Source: JAJDIA01 sp031555145
GTDB taxonomy: Bacteria; Bacteroidota; Bacteroidia; Bacteroidales; Tannerellaceae
Length of the DNA stretch: 13,039 bases
Assembly: GCA_031555145.1 (NCBI GenBank)
Contig: JAVBUR010000118.1
Span: 1-13,039, forward strand
Reading direction: 5' to 3'
Under the pieces are notes generated by a model, which saw only the letters and a program-made list of their open reading frames with translations, was not told where the DNA came from and did no database searches. Of the stretch, positions 1-6,154 are shown piece after piece. Numbering within the stretch: the stretch's first letter is position 1; every line of letters starts with the position of its first letter. A program made the translations under genes and the position numbers.

Positions 1-230
1 GAACCTTCCTCGACGGAGAAAACATCTACGACAAACCGCTGTCGAAAACAGGCATACTCGTGATGGGGAATGAAGGCAATGGCATCCGTCCCGAAATCGA
101 ATCGCTTATCAATGAAAAGCTGTATATCCCCAACTACCCGGTTGGGCAGGAGACATCAGAGTCGCTCAATGTGGCAGTGGCTACCGCTATCACTTGTGCC
201 GAGTTTCGCCGCCGCAGCAGAGAGGCCTGA
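1..230 (+). CDS. TrmH/SpoU-family RNA 2'-O-methyltransferase, C-terminal part
   Basis: The gene is cut by the left edge; the visible frame starts at position 3 and ends with TGA at 228-230, giving 75 residues. Two SpoU-family motifs are clear. One is motif II-like (GILVMGNEGNGIRPEI). The other is motif III-like (IPNYP, then SESLNVAVATAITCAEF). Together these form the SAM-binding trefoil knot of SPOUT enzymes. Family members methylate a ribose 2'-OH in rRNA or tRNA using S-adenosylmethionine, in the cytoplasm. The N-terminal RNA-binding part lies outside the window, so the substrate (23S rRNA G2251-type or tRNA) cannot be told. The last 75 bp overlap the convergent gene ending at 156, with codons in register on the two strands. 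The family call is secure; the specific member is not. Confidence 0.93.
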   Translation, partial: TFLDGENIYDKPLSKTGILVMGNEGNGIRPEIESLINEKLYIPNYPVGQETSESLNVAVATAITCAEFRRRSREA

Positions 231-482
231 TAAGCGGTAAACAGCAACCCGGCTGCCGACGGAGACCTCCCCGGAAAACATCCTCCACTCTTCAGGCAAT
301 GCAAACGGCAACGGCCGGAAATCCGCAGGCACCGGGATCAGTATCCCATCATAAAAAGCCGTCCCCGCCAACTCTTCCGTCAACGGGAAAACACCGGCTA
401 ATGTACCATCGTCGGCCAGTTCGATATAGTGCAGAAATAAAACGTCTTTATACCAGACATAATGGGCGGCAAGGCGGCGCAT
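156..482 (-). CDS. small hypothetical protein, last gene of the lspA operon
   Basis: A 108-residue protein with ATG at 482-480 and TGA at 158-156. I do not recognise a named family. It begins 14 bp after the stop of the DUF4296 lipoprotein gene on the same strand, so co-transcription is likely. It has no signal peptide, membrane segment or cysteine cluster; it has an alternating hydrophobic pattern suggesting beta strands. Residues about 1-52 (MRRLAAHYVW, then DDGTLAGVF and FYDGILIPV) resemble the small N-terminal beta domain of amidohydrolases, which normally leads into a metal-binding HxH; here no such motif or barrel follows. Its 3' end lies antisense to the conserved end of the methyltransferase gene. 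It is probably a real gene, because strand, spacing and composition fit the operon, but a spurious frame in its last 75 bp cannot be excluded. Confidence 0.6.
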   Translation of the reverse strand: MRRLAAHYVWYKDVLFLHYIELADDGTLAGVFPLTEELAGTAFYDGILIPVPADFRPLPFALPEEWRMFSGEVSVGSRVAVYRLSGLSAAAAKLGTSDSGSHCHIERL

Positions 483-496
483 ACAAAAGGTCTCTG

Positions 497-1264
497 TTAT
501 TCTTCACGGAAAGGAGTCCCGTAATTATACCTCATCAGACTCAGACTGTCCACATATACCTTGTAGTAAGTGGAATCCATATTGTCGAGACGGATTGAGC
601 CAAATACACGGCGAACCTGGCGGGTAGGCAGCGTTTTGAGTACGGCCTCATAATAGCCATCCCGGCTGATCTCTTTCGTAACAGAGATGACCGTATCACG
701 TTGCTCGGCACTCAAACGCAGTTCAGGCTTGAACTTCAGTTCTTTCTTCAATCCCCAGAAACGCACACCCAATACAAACGAACTGCCCGAGGCATAATTG
801 GATTCCGGCTTGATGTCGAATACCACACCATTGAACAAAGCAGAGGGTTCCATTACAAACGAATTGCGGCGCGGCCAGATATCCACCGAATCCCGGTTAG
901 ATGAAGGACCGGCATCCGCCTGTATGTCACCCAAGGCGGCAATGCGCTTATCAAGATCAACCGACACACGTTCATACAGTTTGACATACATATCCAGGTT
1001 ACGTCCATACCATACAAGCGAACTATCATATTGTGCCTGGGTGATATCGTATTTACGGAAAACCGATTGATAAAGAGCCAACTTCGTGGTGTCTTCCCTA
1101 TATTGCTGGTAATTTGTACTGGTCATGGCTTCGGCGATCATCATATCGGTCAGTACTTTTTGCATATCCTTCTCCGAAAGGATACCTTTAGGCACCTTAC
1201 TACAGGCTGCCATTCCGGCGACAGCCAATAAGATCATGCCATATGTCCGCCAGTTAAACCGCAT
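497..1264 (-). CDS. DUF4296 domain lipoprotein
   Basis: A 255-residue protein with a lipoprotein signal peptide: positively charged start, hydrophobic stretch, and lipobox ending at Cys21 (AVAGMAAC). It should be acylated and anchored in the envelope. The mature N-terminus (CSKVPKGILSEKDM) and the helical segment to about residue 112 match the DUF4296 family, which is widespread in Bacteroidetes and of unknown function. The rest (about 125-255) is predicted beta-rich and ends in GTPFREE. Its ATG (1264-1262) directly follows the TAA of lspA (1267-1265), so translation is probably coupled. A lipoprotein encoded next to the lipoprotein signal peptidase that would process it is a natural pairing. 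The family call is strong; the role is unknown. Confidence 0.9.
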   Translation of the reverse strand: MRFNWRTYGMILLAVAGMAACSKVPKGILSEKDMQKVLTDMMIAEAMTSTNYQQYREDTTKLALYQSVFRKYDITQAQYDSSLVWYGRNLDMYVKLYERVSVDLDKRIAALGDIQADAGPSSNRDSVDIWPRRNSFVMEPSALFNGVVFDIKPESNYASGSSFVLGVRFWGLKKELKFKPELRLSAEQRDTVISVTKEISRDGYYEAVLKTLPTRQVRRVFGSIRLDNMDSTYYKVYVDSLSLMRYNYGTPFREE

Positions 1265-1897
1265 TTATTTTGCTGTCGATGGGCTTTTCTCTGTTGAAAG
1301 ACTGATGGAGAGGGTACGTCTGAAGAACAGGATCAGTATAAAAACCCCTACACAAATAGCAGAGTCGGCCAAATTGAAGATCGGACGGAAGAAGACAAAC
1401 GGCTCACCTCCCCAGATAGGCACCCAGTCAGGAAGGATGGTGTCGATCAGTGGGAAGTAGAACATATCCACCACCTTTCCATGCAGCAAAGTGCCATAAC
1501 CACCGCCTTCAGGCATAAAGGTTGCCACCTGTCCATAGCTGCTGTCAAAGATAACCCCGTAAAACACACAATCGATGATATTACCGATTGCCCCCGCAAA
1601 GATCAGTGCAATGCAGGCAACAAATCCAAAGTGTAAGTTTTGTTTAAGAATCTTATACAGGAAATAACCGATAAAGCCCACGGCTATGATACGGAACACG
1701 GTAAGGAACAACTTGCTGATCACCTCCAGTCCGAAAGCCATCCCGGGATTCTCGGTAAAATAAATATAAAACCAAGGTGTGATCTCGATACTCTCATGCA
1801 ACTGCATGTGCGTCTTCACCCAGATCTTTAACACCTGGTCAAGCAGAAGGAGCAGTATTATGATCAACACTGCTCCCCATCCTTTGGAATATCTCAT
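1265..1897 (-). CDS. lspA: lipoprotein signal peptidase (signal peptidase II)
   Basis: LspA is an inner-membrane aspartic protease that removes the signal peptide of prolipoproteins after diacylglyceryl transfer. From ATG 1897 the protein has 210 residues. Four hydrophobic segments are visible (about 8-25, 62-82, 91-110, 180-193). Conserved elements are Asp20 (LLDQVLK), ENPGMAFG at 49-56, GNIID with Asp109, VVDM with Asp144 and FNLAD with Asp178; the last two match the catalytic aspartate pair. It is longer than the roughly 160 residues usual in proteobacteria because of an insertion at about 111-140, as is common in Bacteroidetes. I chose ATG 1897, one base after the upstream stop. An in-frame GTG at 1909 would add four residues and overlap the upstream gene. 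The Arg usually following GNxxD is Cys110 here. Confidence 0.97.
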   Translation of the reverse strand: MRYSKGWGAVLIIILLLLLDQVLKIWVKTHMQLHESIEITPWFYIYFTENPGMAFGLEVISKLFLTVFRIIAVGFIGYFLYKILKQNLHFGFVACIALIFAGAIGNIIDCVFYGVIFDSSYGQVATFMPEGGGYGTLLHGKVVDMFYFPLIDTILPDWVPIWGGEPFVFFRPIFNLADSAICVGVFILILFFRRTLSISLSTEKSPSTAK

Positions 1898-1898
1898 A

Positions 1899-2279
1899 TT
1901 ACTTCGCACCCCCTTGTTTGGCTTCGATACTTAATGTCGCATGAGGAACAGCGCGCAGTCTTTCTTTCGGGATCAGCTTACCTGTTTCGCGGCAAACGCC
2001 GTACGTCTTGTTTTCGATACGGATCAAAGCGGCCTGGAGGTTCTGGATGAACTTCATCTGACGCTGAGCCAATCGTCCGGCTTCTTCTTTCGACAGGGTA
2101 GCGGCACCTTCTTCCAACACTTTGAACGTGGGGGAAGTATCGGCGACATCATTGCCGTCTGAATTGGTAATACCGGAGCGAAGCATTTCATAATCTTTTT
2201 TTGCCACGTCCAGCTTTTCTAATATAATGGCGCGAAACTCCTCGAGTTCAGCATCCGAATATCTGGTTTTCTCTGCCAT
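1899..2279 (-). CDS. TraR/DksA-family protein with a degenerate zinc finger
   Basis: A 126-residue cytoplasmic protein from ATG 2279; a second ATG at 2285 would add Met-Ile. Residues about 8-90 form a long charged helical hairpin (coiled coil), as in DksA/TraR proteins that reach into the RNA polymerase secondary channel. The C-terminus (TYGVCRETGKLIPKERL, then VPHATLSIEAK) is the zinc-finger region of the family, but only one cysteine (Cys96) remains of the usual four, so zinc binding in the classic form is not possible. The gene is first in the operon with lspA, the DUF4296 gene and the small unknown gene, and ends one base before lspA. A transcription-modulating role is inferred from the fold only. 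The loss of cysteines seems characteristic of the Bacteroidetes branch rather than local decay, since the flanking residues are well kept. Confidence 0.88.
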   Translation of the reverse strand: MAEKTRYSDAELEEFRAIILEKLDVAKKDYEMLRSGITNSDGNDVADTSPTFKVLEEGAATLSKEEAGRLAQRQMKFIQNLQAALIRIENKTYGVCRETGKLIPKERLRAVPHATLSIEAKQGGAK

Positions 2280-2336
2280 AATCATACTTTCTATTGGTTC
2301 AACATTCTATTTTTAACACGCTACTCTGATGCAGTC

Positions 2337-2366
2337 CAAATATACGAAGATATATGTCAGCAACAA
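2337..2366 (-). promoter_or_regulatory. predicted promoter of the TraR-like/lspA/DUF4296 operon
   Basis: On the minus strand the -7 element TATATTTG lies at 2344-2337 and matches the Bacteroidetes consensus TAnnTTTG. A TTG-containing -33-like element (TTGTTG, 2366-2361) lies about 16-18 bases upstream, slightly short of the usual 19-21. Transcription would start near 2331, giving a leader of about 45-50 bases before the ATG. It sits in the 105-bp gap after ileS. The -7 match is clear; the -33 is weak. Confidence 0.5.
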
Positions 2367-2384
2367 GATGTAGACATTTATTTT

Positions 2385-5300
2385 TTATGCTTCGTCCACC
2401 TTATCGATACGGATCGACACCGTGAAGTCTTCAAAGTCGAGCAAAACGGGTTCGCTCAAGATGTCAACGGTCTTCAAAGCTACCGCCAGTACCTGGTTGC
2501 AGATATACTCGTTGTAGGCAGCCACTGCATCGTCTATTTCTACTGTCGAGAGGATATGGATCTTGATCTTGTCCGTAATATCCAGTCCGCTGCTCTTGCG
2601 GAGGTTCTGGATACGGTTCACCAGTTCACGCGCCAGGCCTTCCTTGCGGAGGTCTTCGGAGACGGTGATATCCAATGCTACCGTCAGGCGGCCCTCATTG
2701 GCAACCAACCAACCCGGGATATCTTCGGAAATGATCTCGACATCGGCCAGTTCCACCACGGCTTCCTGTCCGGCGACGGTAAAGGCAAACGAACCGTTTT
2801 TTTCGAACGCCAGGATATCTTCCTGCGGCATTACCTGAATTACAGCAGCCAGGTCTTTCATAATCTTACCGTAGCGCGGTCCGAGTTTCTTGAAATCCGG
2901 TTTGACCTTCTTAACAAGAATACCGTCAGCATTGTTCACAAACTTCAATTCCTTCACGTTCACTTCGTTCAGGATAAGATTTTTTACTTCTTCGATGCTA
3001 TCTTGTTGATGGGCGTCCATCACAGGCACCATCAGCGTTTGCAGCGGTTGGCGCACCTTGATGTTCACCTTGCGGCGCAGGGCGAGTACCATCGACGAAA
3101 TATCCTGTGCCATCTGCATCCGTTCTTCCAGTCCCTTGTCGATACGACTTTCGTCGCATACGGGGAAGTCTGAGAGATGGACGGATTCCACGGTTTCACG
3201 TCCCGTTGCACCGGTCAGGTCGAGGAAGAGGCGGTCGGCGTAGAACGGCGCGATCGGCGACATCAGTTTGGCCACGGTTTCGAGGCAGGTATAGAGTGTC
3301 TGGTAGGCCGACAGCTTATCTTCCGTCATGCCTCCGCCCCAGAAACGGCGACGGTTGAGGCGTACATACCAGTTACTCAGGTGATCGTTGACGAATTCCG
3401 AGATGGCGCGTCCGGCACGTGTCGGCTCGTAGGTGTCAAAATAACCGTCCACATCCTTCACCAGCGTATTGAGCAGGGAGAGGATCCAACGATCGATCTC
3501 CGGTCGTTTCTCCCAGGCCACATCGGGCTGGCTGTAGTCGAAGCCGTCCACATTGGCATAGAGCGAGAAAAAGGAGTAGGTATTATATAATGTACCGAAG
3601 AACTTACGGCGCACCTCGTCCATTCCTTCCGGGTCGAACTTGATGTTATCCCACGGCGAGGCGTTGGTGATCATATACCAGCGCAGCGGATCGGAGCCGT
3701 TGGCATCGATCGTCGCAAACGGATCGACGGCGTTGCCCAATCGTTTCGACATCTTGTTGCCGCTCTTATCCAGCACCAGTCCGTTCGACACAACGGCCTT
3801 GAACGACACACTGTCGAACACCATCGTAGCGATGGCATGGAGCGTAAAGAACCAACCACGTGTCTGGTCTACCCCTTCGGCAATGAAGTCGGCGGGATAT
3901 ACCCGGCCGCTGTCCAACGCCTCCTTGTTTTCAAACGGATAGTGGATCTGCGCATACGGCATCGCGCCTGAGTCGAACCATACGTCGATCAGGTCGGATT
4001 CGCGCTTCATCGGCTGTCCTTTCGACGAGACAAGCACAATATCATCCACATACGGACGGTGCAGGTCGATCAGGTCGTAGTTCGCCTTTGTATAGGTGCC
4101 CGGTGTAAAGCCTGCAAACGGATTTTCTTCCATCAGCCCGGCCTTTACCGATTTTTCTATTTCGTTGTAGAGTTCTTCTACCGAACCGATACACTTCTCT
4201 TCCGAACCGTCTTCGGCGCGCCAGATAGGCAACGGTGTACCCCAATAGCGGCTACGGCTCAGGTTCCAGTCCTGGAGATTTTCCAACCATTTGCCGAAGC
4301 GGCCGGTACCGGTGCTTTGCGGTTTCCAGTTGATCGTATTGTTGAGTTCGATCATCCGTTCGCGGCAAGCGGTGGTGCGGATAAACCAGCTGTCGAGCGG
4401 GTAGTACAACACCGGCTTGTCCGTACGCCAGCAATGCGGGTAGTTGTGGACTTGCTTTTCGATGCGGAACACGCGGTTCTGCACCTTGAGCATCATGCAT
4501 AGTTTGATATCGAGTGTTTCATCTTTGTCGGTCAGCTCGGGATCGTAGGCGTTCTTGACGAAGATGCCGGCAAACGGGTCGTAGTCGGCTGCGTTCATCT
4601 GTTCCTGCACGAAAGCGGGATCGAGGTCCTCCAACCGGTAGAACTTACCCGTCAAATCGACCATCGGACGCATGGCGCCGTCTTTGTCGCGCATCATGAG
4701 CGGCGGCACACCGTTGGCTTTCCCTACCCGGGCGTCGTCGGCACCAAAGGTCGGTGCAATGTGGACGATACCGGTACCGTCTTCCGTCGTCACGAAGTCG
4801 CCCGTGATCACACGGAACGCTCCTTCACCCGGGTTCACCCATGGGATCAGTTGTTCGTAGTGCATACCGGCCAGCTCCGCGCCTTTCCATTCGGCTACTA
4901 CGCGGTAAGGCACCAGCTTGTCGCCTTCCTTGTAGTCTTCGAGCGCCAGTTCGGCTGCTTTCGGATTGAACAAAGCGGAAACAAGATCTTTTGCCAAGAC
5001 CACCGTCATCGGGATACTGGTATAAGGATTGTACGTTTGTACAGCTACATAGGTGATATTCGGGCCTACACAGAGGGCGGTATTCGAGGGTAGCGTCCAC
5101 GGTGTGGTGGTCCAGGCCAGGAAATATGCATCGCCAAAGCCTTTCATCTCTTCCTTCGGGTCAAGAATGTAGAACTGTGCCGTGCAGGTGGTATCCTTCA
5201 CGTCACGGTAGCAACCGGGCTGGTTCAGTTCGTGCGTGCTCAGCCCCGTACCGGCAGCCGGCGAATAGGGTTGAATGGTATAGCCTTTATAGAGGAGGTC

Positions 5301-5813
5301 CTTGTTGTAGAGTTCTTTCAACAGGTACCACAGCGTTTCGATGTAACGGTTGTCGTAGGTGATATACGGATCGTCCATATCCACCCAGTAGCCCATCTGC
5401 TTCGTCAGGTCTTCCCACTCCTTGGTAAACTTCATGACGTCCTTACGACAGGCGGCGTTGTATTCGGCCACGGTAATCTTCTTTCCGATATCTTCCTTAG
5501 TGATACCGAGCGCTTTTTCCACACTCAGTTCCACCGGCAGGCCGTGGGTATCCCAACCGGCTTTGCGCTTGACTTCAAAACCTTTCATGGTTTTGTAGCG
5601 ACAGAAGATATCTTTGATCGAACGGGCAATCACGTGGTGGATACCGGGCATCCCGTTCGCCGAAGGCGGGCCTTCGTAAAACACAAACGACGGGTGTCCG
5701 GCGCGGATGGCCAGACTCTTGCGAAAGATGTCGCCATCTTCCCACTGCTTCAGCATCTCCTTGTTCACTTGCGCCAAGTCGAACTTCGAATATTCCGCAA
5801 ACTTCTTACTCAT
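2385..5813 (-). CDS. ileS: isoleucyl-tRNA synthetase (eukaryote-like/IleRS2-type, GIHH motif)
   Basis: Charges tRNA-Ile with isoleucine in the cytoplasm, using ATP. The 1142-residue length and motif set fit the longer eukaryote-like bacterial IleRS group. In order: nucleotide-binding motif at 47-60 (EGPPSANGMPGIHH), where the canonical HIGH is GIHH at 57-60; the CP1 editing domain, with WTTTPWTLPSNTA at 234-246 and GTGIVHIAPTFGADD at 346-360; DLIDVWFDSG at 607-616; the class I signature KMSKR at 687-691; then the anticodon-binding helical domain and a C-terminal extension. The start is the ATG at 5813 (MSKKFAEYSK), preceded by a good promoter and a leader of about 30-40 bases, too short for a T-box. 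The gene is probably transcribed alone, since a separate promoter precedes the next gene. IleRS of this group is generally less sensitive to mupirocin; that is family knowledge, not shown here. Confidence 0.98.
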   Translation of the reverse strand: MSKKFAEYSKFDLAQVNKEMLKQWEDGDIFRKSLAIRAGHPSFVFYEGPPSANGMPGIHHVIARSIKDIFCRYKTMKGFEVKRKAGWDTHGLPVELSVEKALGITKEDIGKKITVAEYNAACRKDVMKFTKEWEDLTKQMGYWVDMDDPYITYDNRYIETLWYLLKELYNKDLLYKGYTIQPYSPAAGTGLSTHELNQPGCYRDVKDTTCTAQFYILDPKEEMKGFGDAYFLAWTTTPWTLPSNTALCVGPNITYVAVQTYNPYTSIPMTVVLAKDLVSALFNPKAAELALEDYKEGDKLVPYRVVAEWKGAELAGMHYEQLIPWVNPGEGAFRVITGDFVTTEDGTGIVHIAPTFGADDARVGKANGVPPLMMRDKDGAMRPMVDLTGKFYRLEDLDPAFVQEQMNAADYDPFAGIFVKNAYDPELTDKDETLDIKLCMMLKVQNRVFRIEKQVHNYPHCWRTDKPVLYYPLDSWFIRTTACRERMIELNNTINWKPQSTGTGRFGKWLENLQDWNLSRSRYWGTPLPIWRAEDGSEEKCIGSVEELYNEIEKSVKAGLMEENPFAGFTPGTYTKANYDLIDLHRPYVDDIVLVSSKGQPMKRESDLIDVWFDSGAMPYAQIHYPFENKEALDSGRVYPADFIAEGVDQTRGWFFTLHAIATMVFDSVSFKAVVSNGLVLDKSGNKMSKRLGNAVDPFATIDANGSDPLRWYMITNASPWDNIKFDPEGMDEVRRKFFGTLYNTYSFFSLYANVDGFDYSQPDVAWEKRPEIDRWILSLLNTLVKDVDGYFDTYEPTRAGRAISEFVNDHLSNWYVRLNRRRFWGGGMTEDKLSAYQTLYTCLETVAKLMSPIAPFYADRLFLDLTGATGRETVESVHLSDFPVCDESRIDKGLEERMQMAQDISSMVLALRRKVNIKVRQPLQTLMVPVMDAHQQDSIEEVKNLILNEVNVKELKFVNNADGILVKKVKPDFKKLGPRYGKIMKDLAAVIQVMPQEDILAFEKNGSFAFTVAGQEAVVELADVEIISEDIPGWLVANEGRLTVALDITVSEDLRKEGLARELVNRIQNLRKSSGLDITDKIKIHILSTVEIDDAVAAYNEYICNQVLAVALKTVDILSEPVLLDFEDFTVSIRIDKVDEA

Positions 5814-5851
5814 ATAGCTGTTGTAATTATCGTCTTCTTAAAAATTGAGTG

Positions 5852-5882
5852 CAAAGTTACTCATACAATTCGAAATAGGCAA
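5852..5882 (-). promoter_or_regulatory. predicted ileS promoter
   Basis: On the minus strand TAACTTTG (5859-5852) is an exact TAnnTTTG -7 element. A TTG (5882-5880, within TATTGCC) lies 20 bases upstream, the expected -33 distance for the Bacteroidetes primary sigma factor. The start codon is 38 bases below the -7 element. No long structured leader, T-box or riboswitch is present. This is the best-formed promoter in the window. Confidence 0.7.
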
Positions 5883-5990
5883 TAAAAATAGATTGCACAG
5901 CGCATAAAACAAACAAAAAAACAGTTATTACCGGCATTCGGTAGAAGTATGGTTCTCATTCAAGGGGTTTATTATCAACGCTATGATAGC

Positions 5991-6086
5991 TTATCCTTCG
6001 CACAGCCGTGCGAAGATGTTCGCACAATTATGGGAAGAAGTTCGCACGGCTATGCGAACATCTTCGCACGGCTATGCGAAGGATAA
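5991..6086. repeat. 96-bp palindromic array of four 18-bp hairpin units at 22-bp period
   Basis: Four 18-bp units begin at 5997, 6019, 6041 and 6063, an exact 22-bp period, separated by 4-bp spacers GATG, GAAG and CATC. Units 3 and 4 are identical (TTCGCACGGCTATGCGAA). Unit 1 is TTCGCACAGCCGTGCGAA, a hairpin with a 7-bp stem and AGCC loop. Unit 2 (TTCGCACAATTATGGGAA) is degenerate. The array is flanked by TTATCC (5991-5996) and its complement GGATAA (6081-6086), so the whole block is one near-perfect inverted repeat centred at 6038/6039. A smaller palindrome, GCTATGATAGC, abuts it at 5980-5990. It lies between the 3' end of the DUF2207 gene and the ileS promoter, both on the minus strand. It could act as a terminator or RNA stabiliser or be a mobile REP-like repeat; none of these is proven. 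The rest of the 341-bp gene-free gap, apart from the ileS promoter, shows nothing clear. Confidence 0.9.
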
Positions 6087-6154
6087 CCGATCAGGAGGGT
6101 GAAAATAAAAGTTCGTGACTCCGGTAATACCTTATTGGGATGTCGGCTATAAAC

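Noticed and set aside
1265..1909. GTG start at 1909 for lspA
   Set aside because: It adds four residues inside the preceding gene; ATG 1897 lies one base after that gene's stop and gives a normal LspA N-terminus.
5814..5851. T-box or other leader riboswitch for ileS
   Set aside because: Only 38 bases lie between the -7 element and the ATG, too short for such a structure.
5232..5885. 217-codon plus-strand frame across the 5' end of ileS
   Set aside because: Antisense to strongly conserved IleRS sequence; no family resemblance, and it crosses the ileS promoter.
5991..6086. CRISPR array
   Set aside because: The 22-bp period leaves only 4-bp spacers that are not unique sequences, and the units are palindromic; no cas genes are nearby.
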